DNA of 64,000 nucleotides from Streptomyces achromogenes. GTDB taxonomy: Bacteria; Actinomycetota; Actinomycetes; Streptomycetales; Streptomycetaceae. The stretch is taken from the NCBI RefSeq assembly GCF_030816715.1, contig NZ_JAUSYH010000001.1, positions 4,216,001 to 4,280,000 on the forward strand, written 5' to 3'. Below, piece after piece: positions 41,822-48,888 of this stretch; within the stretch, counting starts at the first letter, position 1, and each line of letters opens with the position of its first letter. The position numbers were made by a program, and so were the translations under genes. Under the pieces are notes generated by a model, which searched no databases, was not told where the DNA came from, and saw nothing but the letters and a program-made list of their open reading frames with translations.

Positions 41822-43136
41822 CGGACTGCGTATGGGAAGGGGGGGCCTCTACTGACTCTGTGGGTGCGAATCCCGGCAGCTGCCAGAGCCACGGGGCGTT
41901 CATGACGCCCTTCGGCTTGACGCTCTTCACGCCGAGCTTCGCCTTCGCTTCTCGTAGCGCGTTGGCGGAGACGCCAGCCTTCTTCGCCGCGTCTTGGATC
42001 TCCCTCGGAAGGGCTTCGCCGCAGCGGTCGCCCGCAGTGAGGTAGTCCTCCAGCCACTCGACTGCCTCACCACGTTCAGCCCTGTCGACGCCGCCTGGGT
42101 TGGACTCGTCGCGCATGACGTCACGGACGGAGGTGTTCGTCTCAGGCCCGAGCACGAACCGAGAGACATACGAAGGTCCTTCGGGGGTGTCCACGGTCAC
42201 CGGCTGGATCACGTATGAGTGCGACGGCAACCCGAGACGACCGAGGTTGTTCTTCTCCAGCGACATCACGAACCGCTGATCGCCGTCGTCGGTGTCCTCG
42301 CGGGCGAACGCGATGAACGACCGGATGAGCTGCCCGAAGGCACCCGAACCCGCAATCCGGGAAAGCGGGTCGGCAACACCTGCCTTCGTGAAGTGGGCCA
42401 GCCCAAGGATGGTGAAGTTGTGGCGCTCCGCTGCGGCTACGAGCGGTTCGAGAGCCTGCCGGACCTCAGCGGCCCGGTAGTCGTTGATGCCACTGTCGAT
42501 CAGCGAAAGCAGCGGATCCGCGACCAGCAGGGCCACGCTGTACAGCTCGGCAGCTTTCCCGAGGAGTGACGTGTCGAGCGGCAGCGTGAGTCTGGCGTTC
42601 AGCTTCTCGTCGTCTTTGACGTCGATGCGGAACACGAGGTCCATGTCAGCGCCGGCAGCGATCAGCCGGGGCGCAATCGTGTACGACCATGAGTCCTCAC
42701 TCGCCGCGTAGATGACGCCACGCGGTTGGCCCCACAGCTCGCCCGGCAGAGTCCCAGTCGTGATCCGCGCGGTCATCCATACGGCGTACTGGGACTTGCC
42801 CAAACCGGGGCCACCCGCAGCGATGACCAGGGAGTAGAGCGGAATCCGGCCGTGGCTGGTGGGCGGCGCACCTTCGGGAGTGGTGTCCCACAGCCAGCGC
42901 ACGGGCCGAATACGGATCTTCGACGCAGGGGTGAGGACGAGCTGACGGAGCTTCTCCTGCCCAGGTTCGATCTCCTCCGCCTGCCCGTCGTCAAGCCACA
43001 GCGGGCCGTCCGCACCAGGTGCCTGGAAGGCGTGCCCGAGCTGCCCGCCGCGGTGCGTGGGCTCGGTGTTGTCACAGGGCCGGCCATCGCCGGTCGGGTG
43101 CGCGCAGAACCGAGTGGAGTCGAACGAGGTGGTCAC
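41799..43136 (-). CDS. RecA-fold AAA ATPase (RepA/DnaB-like, putative replication helicase)
   Basis: 445 residues from GTG 43136 (GTGA overlap). Walker A is GGPGLGKS (108-115) and Walker B is VALLVADPLLSLI near 207; GVIYAASEDSW and LGLAHFTKAG follow, as in RepA-type hexameric helicases and KaiC-like ATPases. Residues 370-430 look like a winged helix (LPREIQDAAKKAGVSANALR). The N-terminus has a short Cys/His stretch (CAHPTGDGRPC). The gene adjoins the iteron array, and its last codons (ASSPSSY) are part of that array. A role in element replication is inferred. Confidence 0.75.
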   Translation of the reverse strand: MTTSFDSTRFCAHPTGDGRPCDNTEPTHRGGQLGHAFQAPGADGPLWLDDGQAEEIEPGQEKLRQLVLTPASKIRIRPVRWLWDTTPEGAPPTSHGRIPLYSLVIAAGGPGLGKSQYAVWMTARITTGTLPGELWGQPRGVIYAASEDSWSYTIAPRLIAAGADMDLVFRIDVKDDEKLNARLTLPLDTSLLGKAAELYSVALLVADPLLSLIDSGINDYRAAEVRQALEPLVAAAERHNFTILGLAHFTKAGVADPLSRIAGSGAFGQLIRSFIAFAREDTDDGDQRFVMSLEKNNLGRLGLPSHSYVIQPVTVDTPEGPSYVSRFVLGPETNTSVRDVMRDESNPGGVDRAERGEAVEWLEDYLTAGDRCGEALPREIQDAAKKAGVSANALREAKAKLGVKSVKPKGVMNAPWLWQLPGFAPTESVEAPPSHTQSASSPSSY

Positions 43137-43570
43137 GCTGCTGCCGCTCCTGACCGGTTGTTGTGGGGAAGGTCGACCTGCTCGCCGTTGACCAGGTGCC
43201 GCGACCAGCCGGGCCGTCCCGGGATTGCGACCGGCGGCCATCCGGGAGCAGCACGCAGCTGGTGCGCCGGCTTCGGCTTCGCTGCCTTGTTGAGCTCGGC
43301 GAGGGTCTTCCTGCTGGCCAGCGGCGGCCGTGCGTGGTGTGCCTCGCGGAACCACTGCAAGAGGTCGTCCTCGTCTCCGAAGCGGCGCCACATTTCGGCG
43401 GCTGTGATGGTGGCGGCGTACCTGCGCGGGTCGTCGCCAGCGAGCTGCCGCCATGCGGCGGATCCGTACTTGGGCAGCCGCACCGTGACGTCCTGGCCGT
43501 CGAGGAGCTCGGTCACCCGCGCGCTAGCCCACAGGGCGACGGGGTCGTCCCCCGTGCGCGGCCCGTTCAC
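43133..43570 (-). CDS. DUF2742-like protein
   Basis: 145 residues from GTG 43570 (GTGA overlap). PVALWASARVTELLDG, YGSAAWRQLAGDDPRRYAAT and AAEMWRRFGDEDDLLQWFRE resemble DUF2742 proteins of mycobacterial prophages and Streptomyces elements. The basic C-terminus ends HLVNGEQVDLPHNNRSG. Often next to replication ATPases; function unknown. Confidence 0.62.
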   Translation of the reverse strand: MNGPRTGDDPVALWASARVTELLDGQDVTVRLPKYGSAAWRQLAGDDPRRYAATITAAEMWRRFGDEDDLLQWFREAHHARPPLASRKTLAELNKAAKPKPAHQLRAAPGWPPVAIPGRPGWSRHLVNGEQVDLPHNNRSGAAAA

Positions 43571-43761
43571 AGGACTGCCCCGATCCGGCGCAACGCGGCC
43601 CTCGTGTTCGCCACCGCCCTGCCACCGGAAGGCGTCTTCGACACCGACACGACCCCGCGACGGCCGGCTACTACGTAGTGGCCCGACCCGCAGAGACGGA
43701 CACGGAACCCCTGCTCGCGGACCTTGTCGAGCAGCGCACCCATGTCCTTGCTGCCGCTCAC
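43567..43761 (-). CDS. HicA-like small protein without a HicB partner
   Basis: 64 residues from GTG 43761, GTGA overlaps at both ends. The pattern MGALLDKVREQGFRVRLC, GSGHYVVAGRRGVVSVSKTP and NTRAALRRIGAVL follows HicA mRNA interferases (helix, basic strand, G-x-H, final helix with RxxLR-like text). The active His is kept. No HicB-type antitoxin is adjacent, so either it is harmless or a non-canonical partner exists among neighbours. Confidence 0.55.
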   Translation of the reverse strand: MSGSKDMGALLDKVREQGFRVRLCGSGHYVVAGRRGVVSVSKTPSGGRAVANTRAALRRIGAVL

Positions 43762-44057
43762 CGGACAGCCGCCTTCCTGCGGCACGACCAGTGCTCGGAC
43801 TTGCCCTCAGGACCGCGGAGACTGGCCGGGTTCCCGCAGAAGCGGCACGGCCGGATCGCTGCTTCCTGTTGCGCTGCGGGAGCAGACGCGGCGGGTTCGT
43901 CACAGTTCCTGTGGTGCGGCTGGTCGGTCTCGGGGTGCCGCAGCAGGGCGGGGCGTCCGCACGCGATGCACGGGGCCGGGTCGCCGACCTTGGCGCGAGA
44001 CCAGTCGAGCCGGATCGGTGTGGCCGGGTCGGGCGGTACGCCCGTACTCTGGGACAT
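43758..44057 (-). CDS. Double zinc-ribbon hypothetical protein
   Basis: 99 residues from ATG 44057 with AGGAGG upstream. Two similar modules, CIACGRPALLRHPETDQPHH and CRFCGNPASLRGPEGKSEHW, each followed by a further Cys (RNC, SCR), form tandem zinc ribbons. It is the first gene of the long minus-strand cluster. Possibly a transcription or replication accessory. Confidence 0.68.
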   Translation of the reverse strand: MSQSTGVPPDPATPIRLDWSRAKVGDPAPCIACGRPALLRHPETDQPHHRNCDEPAASAPAAQQEAAIRPCRFCGNPASLRGPEGKSEHWSCRRKAAVR

Positions 44058-44178
44058 ACGTCCTCCTGCTTGAGTCGAGAAGACGTGGCCCCGGATCTTG
44101 CTGGCGAGCGATGGCCGGGGCTTCGTCATGGGTGGGCGTGGGCCCCTGTCTGGATTGCCGTCCAGATGGGGGCCGCTC

Positions 44179-44430
44179 TCATGCGCCTTCGGGCAGCGCG
44201 CGGTCGTCGACACCGAGGTACCGGAGAAGGTCGGCGCGGGTGACGCGGTACGCGTTTCCGAGGCGCAGCACTCGCACGGGGTATTCACCGCGCTTGGCCA
44301 GCTCATATCCGGTCGTGCGACCGAGATGAAGCGCCCGGTTCGCCGTCTCCAGGGGGAAGGAAACCGGGAGGTGCAGAAGCTCTCCCGGGGTCATGGCGCG
44401 CGCAGTCTTCACACGGGCATGTGATTTCAC
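44179..44430 (-). CDS. xis: Excisionase-type HTH protein
   Basis: 83 residues from GTG 44430, GGAG upstream. LETANRALHLGRTTGYELAK followed by RGEYPVRVLRLGNAYRVTRA and DLLRYLGV is the standard HTH_17/excisionase pattern. Beside the integrase and divergent from an XRE regulator, it is the best candidate for the directionality factor. Confidence 0.78.
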   Translation of the reverse strand: MKSHARVKTARAMTPGELLHLPVSFPLETANRALHLGRTTGYELAKRGEYPVRVLRLGNAYRVTRADLLRYLGVDDRALPEGA

Positions 44431-44461
44431 GTGGCAACTCCGATCAGTTCACTGCTCGTGA

Positions 44462-44513
44462 ATCACAATACCGTGTGATGCTGGACGATGCCAGAACATC
44501 CGCGTATTGTGAT
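44462..44513. promoter_or_regulatory. Divergent operator with 10-bp inverted repeat
   Basis: ATCACAATAC (44462-44471) and GTATTGTGAT (44504-44513) are perfect inverted copies separated by 32 bases, and TCACA-N6-TGTGA (44463-44478) forms an inner palindrome. The second arm overlaps the start region of the XRE gene. It probably binds the XRE protein. Confidence 0.7.
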
Positions 44514-44518
44514 CGTCC

Positions 44519-45286
44519 GTGACAGACGAACCGTGGGCAGCCCAAGTCGCGAAGGTCGTTGCAGGCGAAGTCCGCCGCCATCGACAGCGCCGCGGCATGA
44601 GCGCGCAGCAGCTATCCGACGCCTGTGCCCAGTTGGGACACCCGATCGCACGGGGCGTGCTGGCCAACTTCGAGAGCGGCCGACGTCCGACCGTTTCAGT
44701 CCCCGAACTGCTGGTCTTTGCTCAGGCGCTTCAGGTGCCGCCGGCCCTCCTCGTCTTCCCACTGGGACACGAGGACGTCGTCTCCCCCCTGCCGGGCCAG
44801 TCGGCCCCCCCATGGGCAGCTCTCAAGTGGCTCACCGGCGAAACCGACCGACTCCCGGGCAGCACAGAGCCCGCTGACACGGAGGTCGTGCGCCTGTACC
44901 GGGACCACGACCGCCGACTCGGAGACTGGCTGAGCAGCCGAGAGAAGATGCTGAGCCTCCTCAGCAGCAGCGACCCAGAGATGGCGAAGCTCCGGGCCGA
45001 AACCGATCAGGCCGGTGGTGGAGCGCCCCCGCTCGTGGAACTGTTCCGGCAGAGCATGCAAAGCGCTGAGGACGCACTTCGTACTGTGCGCCAGACCATG
45101 CGGGACCAGGGACTCATTCCGCCTGACCTTGGCCCCATGGGTGCAGCCATCGACGGCGTCACGCTGGAGGACACGGCTCGCACCTACGCGAGCGCCAAAG
45201 GGATCAGCTTCGAGGAGGCGCTCCGCGTGGTCTACGGACGCATCGGAGAAGAACCACCGCCGAGTGGTGGGACAGGGGCGCACTGA
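44519..45286 (+). CDS. XRE-family regulator
   Basis: 255 residues from GTG 44519; TATTGT at 44505 would suit a leaderless start. Residues 15-75 are an HTH (HRQRRGMSAQQLSDACAQLG, ARGVLANFESGRRPTVSVPE, VFAQALQVPPALLVFPLG). The rest is helical and acidic with no catalytic motif; no ImmA-type HExxH is seen. It shares an operator with xis and touches int by one base (ATGA context), so it probably governs excision and lysogeny-like maintenance. Confidence 0.8.
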   Translation: MTDEPWAAQVAKVVAGEVRRHRQRRGMSAQQLSDACAQLGHPIARGVLANFESGRRPTVSVPELLVFAQALQVPPALLVFPLGHEDVVSPLPGQSAPPWAALKWLTGETDRLPGSTEPADTEVVRLYRDHDRRLGDWLSSREKMLSLLSSSDPEMAKLRAETDQAGGGAPPLVELFRQSMQSAEDALRTVRQTMRDQGLIPPDLGPMGAAIDGVTLEDTARTYASAKGISFEEALRVVYGRIGEEPPPSGGTGAH

Positions 45287-46995
45287 TGAAGGGCTCGACC
45301 TTCCGCAGGTGCGCCTGCCGTAACCCGGAGACCGGCAAGCAGTACGGGCAGGCGTGCCCGAAGTTCAAACAGAAGCGTCACGGCCTCTGGGCACTTCGGC
45401 AGGAACTCCCGCCCCGCGAGGACGGCACCCGCCGCAACTTCCGCCGAGGCGGCTACGCATCCGCGACGGACGCACAGAGCGACCTCGACAAAGTCCGCGC
45501 GCTGCTTGCGCTCCCCGAGGAGGACGACGACGAGGGCCGTGCCCGCATCGCTGAACTGCTGGAGCAGGTGGCCAAGGATCGGTCCTCGCTGCCCGACCTC
45601 GAAGAGACGCGCCGCAAGCTGAACCGTGGTCAGTCGCTCACCAGCCGTATGACTGTGGGCGAGTGGCTCGACGCGTGGATGGCAAAGAAGAAGACCCGGC
45701 CGACGACGAACAACGGCTACAAGTCCCACATCCGCGTGCACCTGAAGCCCCGCATCGGACACGTCCGGCTGGACAGACTGAACGTGGATCATCTGACGGA
45801 GATGTTCGACGCGATCGCCGACGACAACGAGGTGATCGAGACCGAGAATGCCGAGCGTCGCGAGCAGGAGGCGCGGTGCCGGCCGGGAAAGCAAGGTGCG
45901 CCAAAGATGGCGGAGCGCCGGCGGCTCGCCGAGGAGCGGGCAAAGCTCGCCGAGATGAAGCCGTACCGGAAGACGAATGGGCCAGCCACCCGGCAGGCGG
46001 TCCGTCGCACGCTGCGGACCGCACTGAACGCTGCGATCGCCCGCGGACTGATCACCTTCAATCCGGCTGCGTATGTCGAGCTGGAGTCGGGCAAGCGTCC
46101 GAAGCCGCTGCTGTGGACCGAGGAACGTGTACGTCGGTGGCGCGAGAGCGGCGAGAAGCCGTGTTCGGTCATGGTGTGGACGCCGCAGCAGTTCGGCGTG
46201 TTCCTCGACCAGGCCGAGGCCGACAAGGAACGGCTGGCCCCGCTGTTTCACCTGATGGGGTTCCGAGGGCTGCGCCGCGGAGAGGCGGTCGGCCAGGGCT
46301 GGACTGAGGTGAACCTCGACGGCGGGGAACTCACGGTGTCCACGGAGATCGTGACGGACGGCTGGACGCCATACGAGTCGGCGCCCAAGACGGACAGCAG
46401 CGCGGCCACGATCGGGCTCGACACGGCGACGGTGGCCGTGCTGCGTGCGCACCGAGCCCGGCAGAATCGGGAGCGCCTGCAGTGGGGCGAGGCGTGGAAG
46501 GACACGGGCAAGGTGTTCACGCGCGAGGACGGCTCTTGGCTGCACCCCGAGGCTGTCTCTGAGGCGTTCCGCCGCATCTGCGCCCGCACGGATCTCCCGC
46601 CGATCAATCTTCGGGATCTGCGGCACGTCGCGGCAACGCTGATTCACGCGGGCGGCGGCGACCTTCACACGATCAAGGAGACGCTGCGGCACGGCACGAT
46701 CGTGCTGACGTCCGACACGTACACGTCGCTGCTTCCTGAGGTCGACCGAGAGGTGTCGGAGAAGGCTGCAGGCCTGGTTCCTCGGGCGCGCAAAGAGGCG
46801 GTCGGAGAAACCGGCGGGCTCACCTCGGGCTCACCTCGGCCCCGAGCGACGGAAGCGCCCCAACCGAGTAAGTTCGGTCGGAGCGCTCCGCCGCTGGTCA
46901 ACAAGGGTTTCCCTGCCGATCCGTTCGGTAGGCCCTGTGGGACTCGAACCCACAACCAATGGATTAAAAGTCCACTGCTCTGCCAATTGAGCTAA
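45286..46995 (+). CDS. int: Tyrosine site-specific integrase
   Basis: 569 residues from ATG 45286. The N-terminal region has CACRNPETGKQYGQACPKFK, a Cys cluster common in AICE integrases, then an arm/core-binding region (TVGEWLDAWMAKKKTRPTTN). The catalytic domain shows HLMGFRGLRRGEAVG (Arg I), NLRDLRHVAATLIHAGG (box II; the usual leading His of HxLR is Arg here), ETLRHGTIVLTSDTYTSLLP with the nucleophile Tyr. The last 20 codons (CGTRTHNQWIKSPLLCQLS) run through attR into tRNA-Lys. GGGCTCAC repeats inside the gene's 3' part are likely its arm sites. Confidence 0.93.
   Translation: MKGSTFRRCACRNPETGKQYGQACPKFKQKRHGLWALRQELPPREDGTRRNFRRGGYASATDAQSDLDKVRALLALPEEDDDEGRARIAELLEQVAKDRSSLPDLEETRRKLNRGQSLTSRMTVGEWLDAWMAKKKTRPTTNNGYKSHIRVHLKPRIGHVRLDRLNVDHLTEMFDAIADDNEVIETENAERREQEARCRPGKQGAPKMAERRRLAEERAKLAEMKPYRKTNGPATRQAVRRTLRTALNAAIARGLITFNPAAYVELESGKRPKPLLWTEERVRRWRESGEKPCSVMVWTPQQFGVFLDQAEADKERLAPLFHLMGFRGLRRGEAVGQGWTEVNLDGGELTVSTEIVTDGWTPYESAPKTDSSAATIGLDTATVAVLRAHRARQNRERLQWGEAWKDTGKVFTREDGSWLHPEAVSEAFRRICARTDLPPINLRDLRHVAATLIHAGGGDLHTIKETLRHGTIVLTSDTYTSLLPEVDREVSEKAAGLVPRARKEAVGETGGLTSGSPRPRATEAPQPSKFGRSAPPLVNKGFPADPFGRPCGTRTHNQWIKSPLLCQLS
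46816..46834 (+). repeat. Integrase arm-type repeats, right end
   Basis: GGGCTCAC at 46816 and 46827, spaced 11 bp and 92 bases from attR, match the three copies at the left end in sequence and orientation. Confidence 0.6.
46926..46974. repeat. attR: 49-bp repeat within tRNA-Lys
   Basis: Identical to 26130-26178. It spans the 3' half of tRNA-Lys through the anticodon arm, and restores an intact gene on the right side of the element. Confidence 0.93.
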
Positions 46996-47001
46996 GGGCC
47001 C
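46929..47001 (-). tRNA. tRNA-Lys (UUU)
   Basis: The minus strand folds as GGGCCCT acceptor, D arm GCTCAATTGGCAGAGC, anticodon loop CTTTTAA and T arm GTGGGTTCGAGTCCCAC. G1 faces U72. A possible -10 hexamer TATGCT lies at about 47022-47027. Confidence 0.95.
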
Positions 47002-47030
47002 CGGTGATGTTGCCTCCCCGAGCATAGCGG

Positions 47031-47075
47031 GACGCGGCCGTGTCTCCGATCGGGTATCGGCGACACGGCCGCGTC
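47031..47075. terminator. Long hairpin downstream of the permease gene
   Basis: GACGCGGCCGTGTCTCCGAT (47031-47050) is inverted at ATCGGCGACACGGCCGCGTC (47056-47075), a 20-bp stem with one mismatch. It separates permease transcription from tRNA-Lys. Confidence 0.8.
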
Positions 47076-47153
47076 GAAGGTCGGAAAGCGGCCGGGAAGC
47101 GGACCGCAGGCGGGTGGGCAGACCCGAAGCGGACCGGAAGCGACCGGAATCCG

Positions 47154-48707
47154 TCACGGGTTGGGCGGTTTGCCGGGCGTGCCCGCCCGTGCGGCCTCTC
47201 TGGCGAGGGTCTTCTCGTGCTCGGGGTTGAGGAACCAGTCGCGCGCCGAGAGCTGCCACCAGCCGCCCGCGAAGCCCAGGACGACGAGGACGGCGATCGG
47301 GGCGTAGTTGAACGTCTCCCAGGTGACCGGGGAGACCTGGGGCAGCATGAACAGGACGGTGATGACGGCCACCCACGCGACCGACACCACGCCGATCGCC
47401 TTCGACCAGCGACCCAGGTGCCACGGGCCCCGCGCGAAGGCGTCGCCCTTGCGGACACGCAGCAGCGTCGGGATGACGTACGCGATGTAGAGGCCGATGA
47501 CGGCGATGGAGGTCACGGCCGCGTACGCGGTCACGTTGATCAGGTAGGGCAGGCCCAGCACCAGCGCGCCGCCGGCCGCCAGCCAGACCGCCGCGACGGG
47601 CGTGCGGGTGCGCGGGCTGACCGTGTGCCAGACGTGGGAGAAGGGCAGCGCCCCGTCGCGCGAGAAGGCGTAGATCATGCGGCTGTTGGCGGTCACCGAC
47701 GCCATCCCGCAGAACAGCTGGGCGCCGATGACGACGAGCAGCAGCAGCTTGCCGGCGGTCGCGCCGAGCGCGTCGAGCAGGATCTGGGCGGGCGGCGCGC
47801 CGGTCGGCGAGGCGAGGGCGGCGTCGTAGGACTGGATGGCGTAGGTGAAGCCGAGCAGCAGGACGAAGCCGGCGATCCACGAGGTCCAGATGGACTGCAC
47901 GATGCCCTTGGGCCCGGCCGTCGACGCGTCGTGCGTCTCCTCCGTCATGTGGGCGGAGGCGTCGTAGCCGGTGAAGGTGTACTGGGCCATCAGCAGGCCG
48001 AGCAGGACGACGTACACCCCGCTGCCCCAGCCCGTGTTGTTGACGAACTCGCCGAACACGAAGGACGTCGACTGGTGCTTGTCGGGGACGAAGGCCAGCG
48101 CGCCCACGATGACGCCCACGCCGAGCACGTGCCACCACACGCTCACGCTGTTGAGGAGGGCGACGATGCGGACCCCGAAGGTGTTCAGCAGGCCGTGCAG
48201 CAGCAGGATCCCGGCGAAGAGCAGGACCGTGCGGCCGGGCGTCACCTGGAAGTCGAACTGGAGGTTCAGGTACGCGCCGAGGAAGGACGCGGCCCCGAAG
48301 TCGATGCCGGCGGTCACCGCGACCTGCCCGAGCACGTTGAACCAGCCCGTGAACCAGGCCCAGGCCGCGGCCGAGCGCGGGGGCGCCAGCCGGTGCGCCC
48401 AGAAGTACAGGCCGGCCGACGTCGGGTACGCCGAGCAGATCTCGGCCATCGACAGGCCCACGAACAGCGTCATGAGGCCGACGGCCACCCAGCCCCAAAT
48501 GATCACCGCCGGGCCGCCGGTGTTCATGCCGAACAGGTACAGCGTCAGGCAGCCCGACAGGACCGAGATGATCGTGAAGGAGACCGCGTAGTTGGAGAAC
48601 GCCGACATGCGGCGGGCGAGAACCTGGGTGTAGCCGAGCTGGGCCAGCCGCTCTTCGTCCGAGAGGTTCCCGGGAGGGCCGCCGCCCACTGTGCCGTGAT
48701 CTGTCAT
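47154..48707 (-). CDS. APC-superfamily amino-acid permease
   Basis: 517 residues from ATG 48707. About twelve membrane helices are visible. The N-terminal signature LGYTQVLARRMSAFSNYAVS, FTIISVLSGCLTLYLFGMNT and AEICSAYPTSAGLYFWAHRL is typical of the GABA/choline permease branch. TGYDASAHMTEETHDAS and NSRMIYAFSRDGALPFSHVW follow. Substrate probably GABA, an amino acid or a polyamine; not determinable. A Crp-like box lies 28-41 bases upstream of the start. Single gene. Confidence 0.85.
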   Translation of the reverse strand: MTDHGTVGGGPPGNLSDEERLAQLGYTQVLARRMSAFSNYAVSFTIISVLSGCLTLYLFGMNTGGPAVIIWGWVAVGLMTLFVGLSMAEICSAYPTSAGLYFWAHRLAPPRSAAAWAWFTGWFNVLGQVAVTAGIDFGAASFLGAYLNLQFDFQVTPGRTVLLFAGILLLHGLLNTFGVRIVALLNSVSVWWHVLGVGVIVGALAFVPDKHQSTSFVFGEFVNNTGWGSGVYVVLLGLLMAQYTFTGYDASAHMTEETHDASTAGPKGIVQSIWTSWIAGFVLLLGFTYAIQSYDAALASPTGAPPAQILLDALGATAGKLLLLVVIGAQLFCGMASVTANSRMIYAFSRDGALPFSHVWHTVSPRTRTPVAAVWLAAGGALVLGLPYLINVTAYAAVTSIAVIGLYIAYVIPTLLRVRKGDAFARGPWHLGRWSKAIGVVSVAWVAVITVLFMLPQVSPVTWETFNYAPIAVLVVLGFAGGWWQLSARDWFLNPEHEKTLAREAARAGTPGKPPNP

Positions 48708-48734
48708 GCCCCCAGCAATTCCCACCCCAAGCGC

Positions 48735-48748
48735 GTGACACACGTCAC
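48735..48748. promoter_or_regulatory. Crp-like binding site upstream of the permease
   Basis: GTGACACACGTCAC fits the Streptomyces Crp consensus GTG-N6-GNCAC exactly and is an 11-of-14 palindrome. It sits just upstream of the permease start. Confidence 0.55.
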
Positions 48749-48814
48749 AACTTGGCTAGAAAATGCCCTTGTAGCACTTCTAGCCCTACCGGCCGGTGCG
48801 CGCGGACATGCGAA

Positions 48815-48858
48815 AACGCCGTGGCCCCCACCGGTCGGTCGGTGGGGGCCACGGCGTT
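48815..48858. terminator. Strong terminator downstream of the DEAD-box gene
   Basis: AACGCCGTGGCCCCCACC pairs with GGTGGGGGCCACGGCGTT, a perfect 18-bp stem, 31 bases after the helicase stop. Confidence 0.85.
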
Positions 48859-48888
48859 CACGCGGGTGAGCCGGCGTCAGCGGGTGCG

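Larger units (their letters stand above)
26130..46974. mobile_element. 20.8-kb integrative element of AICE type in tRNA-Lys(UUU)
   Basis: The element is bounded by identical 49-bp att repeats, with a tyrosine integrase gene at the right end whose reading frame runs through attR into the tRNA. It carries an excisionase, an FtsK-type TraB translocase, small Spd-like membrane proteins, GntR and XRE regulators and a RecA-fold ATPase beside an iteron array. These are the expected parts of actinomycete integrative and conjugative elements. Unusually, the minus-strand arm also contains phage-type genes ending in a tail tape-measure protein. No capsid, portal, large terminase, rolling-circle Rep or Prim-Pol gene was seen. 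The intact tRNA is rebuilt at the right end. Confidence 0.93.

Noticed and set aside
44421..44434. parS-like ATTTCACGTGGCAA next to xis
   Set aside because: It differs from the parS palindrome at several positions and overlaps a start codon; only the site at 54381 is exact.
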